Translations under genes and position numbers: made by a program
Notes under the pieces: model-generated
Databases searched by the model: none
Told to the model about the DNA's origin: nothing
Seen by the model: only the letters and a program-made list of their open reading frames with translations
Assembly (NCBI GenBank): GCA_937898675.1
Contig: CALEJB010000036.1
Location: 1 to 64,000, forward strand
Source of the DNA: an uncultured Prevotellaceae bacterium
GTDB lineage: Bacteria > Bacteroidota > Bacteroidia > Bacteroidales > Muribaculaceae
Reading direction: 5' to 3'
DNA: 64,000 nt
Shown: positions 16,663 to 25,964 of the stretch, piece by piece
Numbering within the stretch: position 1 is the stretch's first letter
Layout of the letters: each line of letters opens with the position of its first letter

Positions 16663-17820
16663 TCAAAACAGGAATGTGTGATATAGCTCGTTGACATAGA
16701 TGCTACTGGGATACAGCCAGGCCTTGGCAATCTCGTAGAAAACATAGTAGAAGTTGCAGAATGCCAACAGGGCAAACGGCAACCGCCGTTGTTCACTCCA
16801 CAGAAAATGCAACAAATAGCATGACATGACCAGAAAGACGGTACGCATCAGTTCGCCAGGCCGCGTCAAGTATTGCGTCGTGTTGGCAAACAAGTTGATG
16901 TAGGCCATGTAAAGTACCGAAAACCGGAACATGGCACAAAAATATGGGTCGGACGCAAACCTACGCTTCATCGCGGGATAATACCAAATGATGGCAATGC
17001 AGGTAATCAACGGGAAAAGCCGTGCGGGTCCGATGACATTTCTGAAAGCATAGCCGGTAGCGTCACTTGAGAACAGACGGTAATAGTGACCATAACCGAA
17101 CAACTGTGCGATGTTACCCAAACTGTCAAACAGGGACTGAATCCATTGCGGGAACGAGCCAAGCAAGACACATGCACCCAAAAGTACAAAGGCCGCCGAA
17201 CGTTTAGCGCCACGCAACGGGATGAGCGGGATGAAATATAACAGAATAAAAAGCACGCACATGCGGTGTATGCTGACTGCCACCAGCGACAAGAGCAGGT
17301 AAGCACAAAACTTACGGCGGACAATCAGCTCCACCATGAGCACAAAGAGCGTCTCTACCACCGACTGCCGCACGAAGCCCATCCAGAAAATGTAATACGG
17401 GCCAAGAAAAACACACAATGCCAGCCATGGCAACAACACCTTGCGATGCCGCAATGCGTAATACAGCAACACGACCTGGACGACCGCCCAAAAGGCAAAG
17501 TATAAGGAAAAGTGCATCCCCGACTTGGCCATCACATTGGTTATAAACGCAAAACCCGGCTCAAAATTCTCACGCGAAAACACGCCGACGGACTGCATGG
17601 CCACAAAATTGTTGTAGTACATGTTATAGTCCCATGAGGTGAGCCAGCGTGCAGCCGAGACAATTACATAGATGAGCATCGCCGTCACAATCTCCCACGA
17701 CAAGAAAGGCAGCTCTGCCCCACCCTGTGACATCACACGTTGCTCCCGAGCGCTCACATGCCAGCCAAGCCAAGCCAAAGCGGCGGCAGCGCCGGAATAA
17801 ACTACGAGGCTCAGAATCAT
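16663..17820 (-). CDS. EpsG-family polysaccharide polymerase-like membrane protein
   Basis: The 385-residue integral membrane protein has about ten hydrophobic segments. The early loop with SWDYNMYYNNF and the phrase FEPGFAFI match the EpsG family, which acts in extracellular or capsular polysaccharide assembly and is thought to polymerise repeat units. No glycosyltransferase gene lies nearby. It starts 15 nt after sprA and so is probably the last gene of the ruvA-sprA transcript. Confidence 0.75.
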   Translation of the reverse strand: MILSLVVYSGAAAALAWLGWHVSAREQRVMSQGGAELPFLSWEIVTAMLIYVIVSAARWLTSWDYNMYYNNFVAMQSVGVFSRENFEPGFAFITNVMAKSGMHFSLYFAFWAVVQVVLLYYALRHRKVLLPWLALCVFLGPYYIFWMGFVRQSVVETLFVLMVELIVRRKFCAYLLLSLVAVSIHRMCVLFILLYFIPLIPLRGAKRSAAFVLLGACVLLGSFPQWIQSLFDSLGNIAQLFGYGHYYRLFSSDATGYAFRNVIGPARLFPLITCIAIIWYYPAMKRRFASDPYFCAMFRFSVLYMAYINLFANTTQYLTRPGELMRTVFLVMSCYLLHFLWSEQRRLPFALLAFCNFYYVFYEIAKAWLYPSSIYVNELYHTFLF

Positions 17821-17835
17821 AACGGAAACAGACGG

Positions 17836-20800
17836 TTATTTAGCGAGAGACATGTTGATGGATAGGCCGTAACTGCTGTTGGTCGTGGGATAGGACGATG
17901 TCGAGACAAGCGGCGTGTTGGACGTATAATCAAAATATCCGCCAATGGTAATGCGTTTGCTCATCACATAGTTGGCCGTGAAGTTGAGGGTCAAGGTACG
18001 TGTTCCGCTCGTAGGCTGGGCCGTGTTGCTCTCAATCTTGCGAATCAATGCCGTGTTGCTCGACATCTGGGCATTGAACGTGAGCGTGAGGTCGTTATTG
18101 ACATTCTGCTGCTTTTTCTTGATTTTGAGCACATTGTTAAAATTGGCAATCTTGTAGCTGACACCAGCCTGAAACGCCCTCGTATTGGCCTCAACAAGTT
18201 GTCCTGCCGACGAGTTGAGCGTCAGGGTTCGCTGGTCATTAAGTTGCAGGTTGATGGACATTTCGTTCTGCAAAGTCGCCGTAAAGCCAATCAACGGCGC
18301 AAACTTCTCGGTCAGCGATACCGACGAGATATTATAGGGAGACGATGGTATTGCACCACCAGTGAGTACATCCTGGGTAAAGCCCAGACCGTCACCAATA
18401 GTCACCCAATCACTGTAGGAACTGAATGACCCAACACTATAAACGCACTGATAAGCATGGTTTAGCGAGAAGGCTTTGAACATCTTCTTGAATAACGGGA
18501 TGCGCATCAGGCCGTCATAAACGACACGCCAGTTGGGCAGAATTGACTTGAACCCGGGGAAGGGGTTGAGGTCATAGGTGGCAGCATTTTTGCCAGAGTA
18601 TGCGGCAAGGAAAGCAGGAATAAGCACATCGCTGCTTGACTGATTGACTGCACCATTGTCAATGCTGTAAGTATTGCCGGCCATTGCCGTGCCCTGGATA
18701 AATCCACGGTCGGGATAGGTGACACCCATGTATCGCTGTTGCAGGCGTTCGGCCACTATGGGAATGTTGCTAAGGAACTTGTCGAAAGTCTCGCTCTGGT
18801 AATTATTGTCGGCGCTCACGCTCCGCATTGCCGTTGCCAAGGCCACATGGGTCTTAGTGAAACTGCCGCCATAGATAATGGTGGGATCATCATACATGAA
18901 CTGAATCTGGTTGGTGCGGTTCTCGGTACGGTTGGCATTAAGCGTGATTTTGAGACCTGCAATAGGTTCAATCTGCATCTCGGCAGTGAACTCCTTGGCA
19001 TTGCCATAGAGTGCCGGTGTCGTCTGGGTCTGGTCATTCATCAGCCAGCCGCGGTCAAGCGCCCTCTGGATATAGGACTCGCCTGCAAAACCAAACGCGA
19101 AATCAAGACCGGGAGCCATGGCATCATAAGCATTGGTCTGACCAAAAGCGTCACCGATGTCGGGCACAAACTGCGGAATAGACAGCGAGGTGGTGTGCTT
19201 GTAGCGTGCATTGATGCTGCGGATGCCCATCAAGGCACGGCAAGTGTACTGTGCCGCTTCGGTAAAGAAGTTCTTGCGTTCAGGCGATTTATCCTCGGTC
19301 ACGGTAAATTTGAGATTTTCGGTACCCAACGTGGTAATGAGGACATTATCTTTATCTTTGGCCTTGTATTCCACCTTGAATGGCTTGCCGTCGGTAGTCA
19401 TGGCAGTCACTTTGACCTTCTTGGTACCGAACCGGTGGTTCAATACAGTTGCCGAGTCGGGATTGAGCTTGACCGTGCGTTCAAACTTCTTGGGCTTTTC
19501 TCGAGGCGCCTGCTTTTTGTCACGCTTAGTGTCCTTGCCTGAGAAACGGTCATTCACCTTCTTGAGATATGGAATCTTGTTAAAGAACTGCTCAAAATTA
19601 AAGCGACCGTCGATGGACCTCGTGGTTTGGTTGGCAATCGTGTTGCCCGACGAAATCTCGTCAACGATTGCGCCGCGGTCCCAACGATAGACCGAGTTGT
19701 AGGAAGCGTTGGCGGTAATCCAGCTCAGGATGGGAATCTGGCTAAACGGGGCTTTGTAGGTCACATTAAATGTCTGGTTGTAGGCCCAGGGGGTTCCTAA
19801 GTCCTTGATAGACGTCATGACCGAATCCTTCCAGTCGCGGTAAGCATCGGGAAACAACTGCTTATTGACCTGCCCCACAGGTTCAAGGATGTGGGCTGTG
19901 GTGTTACTGTTGAACGTTGCCGTGAGCGACTTTGTAAAGTTCCATGACATGGAAAACTGACGGTCCCACAGGAAGTTCTTGCTGACCGAAACAGGAAGTT
20001 CGACATCAATGCCGGTCTCGTTGCGCGACTGCTGTTCGTAGTAGTAGCGCGAGATGTTGGTATTGAAGCCCACATTGGTGGGCAGCCAGTGGAATTCCCA
20101 ATCGTTGAGGAACTTCAGGCTCTTGTTCTTGTCATCAATAAAGTATGAGAACGGCTTGAAAGGCTTGGCATAGGGTGTCCAGCTGTACTGCATGCTGCCG
20201 CGGTAGTCGTTGGTGTTCTCATACAAGTTTTCGGGGTCATTGAGGTGCTGCTTGTTGAACGAGTAACTGAACGAGAAGTTTGCAGGATCCCAAGGCATGG
20301 GATTCTTCATCGTCTTGACATCGAACTTGAGCCCCGAGATAGAGAAACTCTGAGCCGTGCGCTGCGTGACGGCATAGTCCATGATGGTGTCCTTCTGCTC
20401 CTTAGTCTCGCAACTCTCAATAGCCTCGTCAAGTTTCACGTCCTGGTCAAGGGGATTGTACTTGGGGGTCGTCTTCTCGTTGCTGTAAGAATAATAGATG
20501 GGGGCATGCAGCTTGGCTTTCTCGGGAATGAAGCGTCCCAGGTCAGACTGCACGGCAATGTTGTACTGGTCAAAGTTGTCGAGGCGGCGCGACGACAGGT
20601 TCTGGTCCACCGAGCCGAAGCCCTCGGTCTCCTTGTGGAAGCCAGCGTTCACGGTAGCAATGTCACTCATGTTGAGCGTTACCGAAGCCTTGGCCGCCCA
20701 ACCGCCCTCGCTGTCAAAGTCAGTCACGCGCAACTCATCAACCCAGACGACGCAACTCTTGGTCGTCGGCGAGTTGTTGCGCACACCGATAAGCATTACG

Positions 20801-23800
20801 CGCACCTTGCTAAGTGACGGGTTACCCATCACATAAACCTTGTTGTTGGGATGCTCGTCGTCAACATCCTGGTAGCGGATAGCATAACCCACGCCCTCGA
20901 TGCCGGCCATCTTGTCGGCATTGCGGTTCTTCTTGGCATTTACCAGCACATCCATGTTGATGTCCAACATGTTTTCCTCGGGCCAAACCTTGAGACGGTC
21001 GGTCGTGCTGTTGGTGCTGTAATGGCTTGAAGGCGGCGTCACCGTCAAGGGAATTTCATACTCATAATAGTTATTCTTGACATCAGAGCCCAAGCGCACG
21101 AACAGCGACACATCGCCATTGCGCAGGTTGGTCAAGTTGTCAATCAACGCCTCGTTGTGCACATACATCTGCAAGCGTTTATAGGTGCGCAGGTCAAGGT
21201 CTGTATTGCGATACACGCCGCGTGCATCACCGGGGTCAAGGTTGTCCACCGTGAGTTGCATGGACTGCTCGTTGAGCTGTGTAATCTGTGACTGCCCGCT
21301 GTCGATGATGCGCGAAACACCGGGAGGCAATACATAGTTTACGGGCTCACGCGAGGCATTCTCCTCGATATTGACGGTATTGATGCTGATACTGCCCTTG
21401 GCAGGTGTCTCGCCGCGCATGTTGAGGTTGAACTTATAATTGCGCCACTCGCCACGCACCAGTTCAAGCGATGCAAATCGCAAGTGGGTGGTGTTGCGGA
21501 AACCCGTCATGAACATCCTCATGAAACGGATGGTGGAAAAGTCTTGTATGGTACCCACCTTTTTCTGATAGTCTGCAAGGGGGATAGTGAACTGGTACCA
21601 TGTAGCATACTGTGTCTCTCCATTGCGAGTGTGCACATTGGCGACCTGCTTGTCGGTGATATAGTTCATGCCCACCTGCAATGAGTCGGGATGTATGGCC
21701 ACACGATACTGGAAATAGCGCTCATACTCGTTGAGGGTATTGTCCTGATTGATATCCTCGACATCGGGCGTTGAGCGGGCGGTCTGGTACTGGCCGTCGC
21801 CGGCATCGCTCTGCGCCAACGAGTTGGCCTCGGTGCCGTTAAAATGCTTGTAGCGGTCATTGATTGAGGCGCGCACCCTGTCATAATATCCATTGCGATA
21901 GAATGCGTAATCATCAGTCGCCGGGTCGTTGAACGGCGAGAACGGGTCGTCCTGCATGGCGGCAACCGTTGATTCGGGCAGCACTGCACGCAACTCGTTA
22001 AGGAAGTTGGCATAGGTGTCATACTTCTGCTCGTCGGCCGACGACAAACCGTCAAGTCCCACATCCTGCATAACGCGGGAACCGTTGGTATTGTCAAACG
22101 CATAGGTTAACGACGTCTGGTTGGAAACGCGGCCCCATACGGTGAAGGACACATTGGTGGAATCGCCCTCGATGGTCGGCAGACCATTTTCGTAACTCTT
22201 GAGCCCATCCTTGAGAATGTCCTCGCTGACTTCACCCAGATTGAAGTATAGCGAGCCACCGTCATAGTTATCCAAATTCGGGTCCATGAACGGGTCAAGC
22301 ATCCAGAACTGGATATATTCAATGTTGGACTGCTCGAAGTTGGTGTTGTCAATCTTGCGCATGATGCCGCCCCATCGTTTCTCGGGATAGAGCAGATACC
22401 CTTCTTGGTCCACGTTTGTACCATCAAGGTTATACGGACCGCGTTCACGCGGATAGAACGAGAGGTTCAGGGTTTGAATGACTGATGACTCGCCATAATT
22501 AAGTTCGCGGCCCGGGAACACCTCGCTATATGCCACCTCGCGTGCATAGGGATAGGACAACGCATCCAGGTCGCTCTTGATATATCCCGGAGCATAGGAT
22601 GAATTGCGCTGGGTGAACAGGCGGTCAATATAGTACCACGATAGCAGCGCACGGTTCTTGCCATAAGCGATGTCGTTGTTCAATGCGGCCTCGGGGAACA
22701 GCGCCGTGGCCGAGGGATCATAGGGCGCTGACGCCAATTGCCAAGAATATGGCGAACGGACATCAATACCCGACTGCGTCGACTCAAAGTCATCAATATA
22801 GGAACTGCCGGAATTGGAGCCCGTTTTACCCTGATGCGGCACGAGCTGCGCAAACTCGCCCAGGAAGGTAATGCTTGAAGGTGCTGTCGCATTTACCGTC
22901 GGTATTTTGTTCAGCAGGTTGGTCAGCCACATGAACTGGCTGTTATAGGAGACATTAGCGCCCCAAATGGTATTGTTTACCAATTCACTGCCGATGGCCA
23001 CTTTTTCGCCGATGGCTTTTTCGCCATAGTGCATTACCGTGGCACCGACATGGAAGTTCTTGTTGAAGGCGTAGTCGAGGTCAAGACCCAGCAGTGTCTT
23101 GCGCTGCATGCTAAAGGTGGACTGGTTCTCCAGCGACACATTAATATTAGTGCCGGCGTCGATGATGCTCTGGTTGGTAATGGTCACCGTACCCATTGTG
23201 TAATCGACGGTGTAGTCACTGTTCTCGGTAAGAGTAACGCCGCCGGCGGTTACGACAACGGAACCACGCGCCACATTGGTGGCATTGAGCTTGATGACGC
23301 TGCCTGAACTTGACTGATACTCGCCTGCAAGTATGAACTTGTTCTTGTCGCTGAACTGCTGGGCCACAGTTAGCGTCGAATCATATAGCTCAGTATAGAT
23401 ATACTTCTTGGCCAGCTCGTCATCGTTAAAAGCCTTGCGCAAGTGCTCGCCAAAAGGCTCTGCGACCGGGAAAATGATTTTGCCGGTCGAAGCCTGAATG
23501 GTGTAGCCCTCAAGGTAGTCAAAGCGGCCGTCGATGTGCGCTTCCTGGTTAGCGTCCAAGCGGTCGAGGTTCATCACCTGCAACAGCGGTTTGCCGTTGA
23601 TTTCACCTGCAGGAATATAAGTCAGTTCGTTGCCTGTTGTGTCGCTCAGATACTTGATATTGAGTTTGAAGTTGTTTTTCTGAATCTGGTTGGCACCCAG
23701 GGCATAGACATTCTTCATCGCCAAGTCCCACATGGGGAAATAAGGCGACGAAGTCGTGCTTTTCAACATCTTGACATACAGCGACTGGTCGGTCGAAGAA

Positions 23801-25311
23801 ATGTCGCCCGAGAACTCACCCACCTGGTAAGTGCGCCCCCCGTAAGTGTATTCATAGGCTACAGCGAGAATCTCGTCACTCGCCAGCGCCGTCTTGAGCA
23901 TGATATAACCCAAGCCTGCGTTGAGCGTGTATTCAGAAGAGTTCAGCAGTCGCGCACTCTCAATCTTCTCATAGTCCTTACCGCCCTCAAAGTCGTAGGC
24001 CTTTAACGGTGCAAGAGCTGTTGAAGCCCTGCTCATATAGCGGGCATCGGGATAATTTTCCTTGATCTCGCTCAGCAAGTCGTTTGACGAGTTGGACGGC
24101 ATGCCCGTTCCGGCGCCGGTCCAATGGTGGTTGCAGATATTGTCATACTCGCCCTCGCCCACATCCATGAATGCCATGATGTTGCGCGACTCGTTGTAGT
24201 TATTGCGCTTGTTGGTAATCCACACCTCGATGCGCGTGATGTGCATACCTGACGAGACCAGCGGAAGTCTGGAACACCACGCATCATAGTTATCGCGGAA
24301 AAAGTGCGAAAGGAAGAAGTTGCGGTTCTGGTCATACTTGTCGGCCGTGATGCTGAACTCATTAGTCTGCGAGCCACCCTTGCTGCTTACCGTCTGGGAC
24401 TCACTGTTCTGTTGCGAGACGAGGGCCGTTGCCGTGAGTTTGCCAAACTGCAGCTTGGTCTTAATGCCAAACAATGCAGCACTGCCGTGAATCAGCGATG
24501 AGCCAGTGGTCATGCTTACATTACCAGCCTCGATGTTCTTGATGATTTCATCCTCATTGCCCTCGTAGGCGAGTTTCAGGTTCTTGCTGTCAAAGTCAAA
24601 TGTCGCTCCCGTGTTATAGGACATGTTGAACTTCATCTTGTCACCGACACTGGCAGCGATGTTGGCCTGGATGCGCTGTTCAAAATCAAAATACGTCTTT
24701 TTGCGCTGCGACACCGCCAGCGCCGGGTTGTCGGTGGAGTTTGACTTGACACCCATGTTGATAACGACCGAACCCGTTGTCTTCAACTGCACACCGCCAG
24801 GGCCAAACACCGACTCCAGCGGTCCCATACCGAACTGCATGTCCAGGAAATTGAATGGGTCTTTCTCCTTATCCTGGGCATTCTCGGCGTTCTTTTGGCG
24901 ATAGTACTCCATCATCGATTGCCTGAACGCCACATTGCTGTATTCATCAGACGACATGATGTATGGAGTGACAATGTCGTTATCGCCCAGCTTGGTGTGA
25001 ATCACATAGCAACCCGTCTCGGGGTCAAATTCAACCTGCGTGGTGATGTTTGAGGGCGTCTTCAGGTCGGCAGAATACTCGCCCTGGCCTTGGGCATCAC
25101 CATAGTTGCGTGGAATTGTGGGCTTTACATCAAACTGCAAGTCCAGCTTGGGTGTCTGCTGTTGCTGAGCCGACGGGCGCGTGTCGGGAGCAGGAGGAGG
25201 CGGAGGCAACGTGCTGGTCACATACTGCGCCAGCGCCGTGTCGTTTCCGGCCCACCATCCAATGAGTGCGCCTATTATTATTGAGAATATTATCTTTTTT
25301 CGGTTCAGCAT
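17836..25311 (-). CDS. sprA: Type IX secretion translocon SprA
   Basis: At 2491 residues it has the size of SprA/SOV, the very large outer-membrane beta-barrel that exports proteins in the type IX secretion system of Bacteroidetes. A signal sequence ends near ALAQ (residue 29), followed by a Pro-rich stretch (PPPPPAPDTR). The body shows long alternating beta-strands, and the end (SSYGLSINMSLAK) is a barrel-type C-terminus. The cargo would be proteins with T9SS C-terminal signals; none was recognised in this window. The ruvA-sprA order is common in the phylum. The start lies 27 nt after ruvA. Confidence 0.92.
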   Translation of the reverse strand: MLNRKKIIFSIIIGALIGWWAGNDTALAQYVTSTLPPPPPAPDTRPSAQQQQTPKLDLQFDVKPTIPRNYGDAQGQGEYSADLKTPSNITTQVEFDPETGCYVIHTKLGDNDIVTPYIMSSDEYSNVAFRQSMMEYYRQKNAENAQDKEKDPFNFLDMQFGMGPLESVFGPGGVQLKTTGSVVINMGVKSNSTDNPALAVSQRKKTYFDFEQRIQANIAASVGDKMKFNMSYNTGATFDFDSKNLKLAYEGNEDEIIKNIEAGNVSMTTGSSLIHGSAALFGIKTKLQFGKLTATALVSQQNSESQTVSSKGGSQTNEFSITADKYDQNRNFFLSHFFRDNYDAWCSRLPLVSSGMHITRIEVWITNKRNNYNESRNIMAFMDVGEGEYDNICNHHWTGAGTGMPSNSSNDLLSEIKENYPDARYMSRASTALAPLKAYDFEGGKDYEKIESARLLNSSEYTLNAGLGYIMLKTALASDEILAVAYEYTYGGRTYQVGEFSGDISSTDQSLYVKMLKSTTSSPYFPMWDLAMKNVYALGANQIQKNNFKLNIKYLSDTTGNELTYIPAGEINGKPLLQVMNLDRLDANQEAHIDGRFDYLEGYTIQASTGKIIFPVAEPFGEHLRKAFNDDELAKKYIYTELYDSTLTVAQQFSDKNKFILAGEYQSSSGSVIKLNATNVARGSVVVTAGGVTLTENSDYTVDYTMGTVTITNQSIIDAGTNINVSLENQSTFSMQRKTLLGLDLDYAFNKNFHVGATVMHYGEKAIGEKVAIGSELVNNTIWGANVSYNSQFMWLTNLLNKIPTVNATAPSSITFLGEFAQLVPHQGKTGSNSGSSYIDDFESTQSGIDVRSPYSWQLASAPYDPSATALFPEAALNNDIAYGKNRALLSWYYIDRLFTQRNSSYAPGYIKSDLDALSYPYAREVAYSEVFPGRELNYGESSVIQTLNLSFYPRERGPYNLDGTNVDQEGYLLYPEKRWGGIMRKIDNTNFEQSNIEYIQFWMLDPFMDPNLDNYDGGSLYFNLGEVSEDILKDGLKSYENGLPTIEGDSTNVSFTVWGRVSNQTSLTYAFDNTNGSRVMQDVGLDGLSSADEQKYDTYANFLNELRAVLPESTVAAMQDDPFSPFNDPATDDYAFYRNGYYDRVRASINDRYKHFNGTEANSLAQSDAGDGQYQTARSTPDVEDINQDNTLNEYERYFQYRVAIHPDSLQVGMNYITDKQVANVHTRNGETQYATWYQFTIPLADYQKKVGTIQDFSTIRFMRMFMTGFRNTTHLRFASLELVRGEWRNYKFNLNMRGETPAKGSISINTVNIEENASREPVNYVLPPGVSRIIDSGQSQITQLNEQSMQLTVDNLDPGDARGVYRNTDLDLRTYKRLQMYVHNEALIDNLTNLRNGDVSLFVRLGSDVKNNYYEYEIPLTVTPPSSHYSTNSTTDRLKVWPEENMLDINMDVLVNAKKNRNADKMAGIEGVGYAIRYQDVDDEHPNNKVYVMGNPSLSKVRVMLIGVRNNSPTTKSCVVWVDELRVTDFDSEGGWAAKASVTLNMSDIATVNAGFHKETEGFGSVDQNLSSRRLDNFDQYNIAVQSDLGRFIPEKAKLHAPIYYSYSNEKTTPKYNPLDQDVKLDEAIESCETKEQKDTIMDYAVTQRTAQSFSISGLKFDVKTMKNPMPWDPANFSFSYSFNKQHLNDPENLYENTNDYRGSMQYSWTPYAKPFKPFSYFIDDKNKSLKFLNDWEFHWLPTNVGFNTNISRYYYEQQSRNETGIDVELPVSVSKNFLWDRQFSMSWNFTKSLTATFNSNTTAHILEPVGQVNKQLFPDAYRDWKDSVMTSIKDLGTPWAYNQTFNVTYKAPFSQIPILSWITANASYNSVYRWDRGAIVDEISSGNTIANQTTRSIDGRFNFEQFFNKIPYLKKVNDRFSGKDTKRDKKQAPREKPKKFERTVKLNPDSATVLNHRFGTKKVKVTAMTTDGKPFKVEYKAKDKDNVLITTLGTENLKFTVTEDKSPERKNFFTEAAQYTCRALMGIRSINARYKHTTSLSIPQFVPDIGDAFGQTNAYDAMAPGLDFAFGFAGESYIQRALDRGWLMNDQTQTTPALYGNAKEFTAEMQIEPIAGLKITLNANRTENRTNQIQFMYDDPTIIYGGSFTKTHVALATAMRSVSADNNYQSETFDKFLSNIPIVAERLQQRYMGVTYPDRGFIQGTAMAGNTYSIDNGAVNQSSSDVLIPAFLAAYSGKNAATYDLNPFPGFKSILPNWRVVYDGLMRIPLFKKMFKAFSLNHAYQCVYSVGSFSSYSDWVTIGDGLGFTQDVLTGGAIPSSPYNISSVSLTEKFAPLIGFTATLQNEMSINLQLNDQRTLTLNSSAGQLVEANTRAFQAGVSYKIANFNNVLKIKKKQQNVNNDLTLTFNAQMSSNTALIRKIESNTAQPTSGTRTLTLNFTANYVMSKRITIGGYFDYTSNTPLVSTSSYPTTNSSYGLSINMSLAK

Positions 25312-25338
25312 TAACTACGATGTCATCGGACCGTGGTT

Positions 25339-25932
25339 TTACATCATCTTAAGCGCCTGCTTGATAGCACTCTCGGCGCTCAATCCCGGTTGCTTGGAAA
25401 AGAGCGACTTGAGTGCCTTTTGAGAGGCTTGCTGGGAAAATCCCAGCATGACAAGAGCGGCCAGGGCTTCGTCAAAGACTTCGCCTGCGGCCTGACCCGT
25501 CTGTTGTATTAACGAAACATCTGCCTGTTTTATTTTATCCTTGAGGTCAACAATTATGCGTTGGGCGGTTTTAGCCCCCACCCCTTTGACCGACTTGAAC
25601 ATCGCCACGTTGTTCGATGCGATAGCAGCAGAAAACTCCTCGACGCTCATCGACGACAGCACCATGCGGGCTGTGTTGGGTCCCACGCCCGAAACAGAAA
25701 TGAGCAGCATGAATGCCTCGCGCTCACGCTTGGAAGCAAAGCCATAGAGCAGATGGGCATCCTCGCGAATCGACTCGTGAACATAGAGTTGCGCCTGCGC
25801 ACCCTGCCCTGCCCTGTTCAACACGTCGTAGGTCGTGAGCGAGATGTTAATCATGTATCCCAAGCCGTGGTTGTCAATGACGGCAAAGGCGGGATTGAGT
25901 TCGGCCACGGTGCCCTTGATGTAGTCTAACAT
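25339..25932 (-). CDS. ruvA: Holliday junction branch migration protein RuvA
   Basis: A 197-residue DNA-binding subunit of the RuvAB branch-migration motor. The N-terminal OB-fold (MLDYIKGTVAELNPAFAVID) precedes two helix-hairpin-helix motifs, SVSGVGPNTARMVLSSM and SVKGVGAKTAQRIIVDL. The C-terminal domain III binds RuvB. It heads the ruvA-sprA-EpsG unit, 32 nt downstream of the protease gene. Confidence 0.94.
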   Translation of the reverse strand: MLDYIKGTVAELNPAFAVIDNHGLGYMINISLTTYDVLNRAGQGAQAQLYVHESIREDAHLLYGFASKREREAFMLLISVSGVGPNTARMVLSSMSVEEFSAAIASNNVAMFKSVKGVGAKTAQRIIVDLKDKIKQADVSLIQQTGQAAGEVFDEALAALVMLGFSQQASQKALKSLFSKQPGLSAESAIKQALKMM

Positions 25933-25964
25933 AATATTATAAAAATAATGTATTGGCTATCGCA

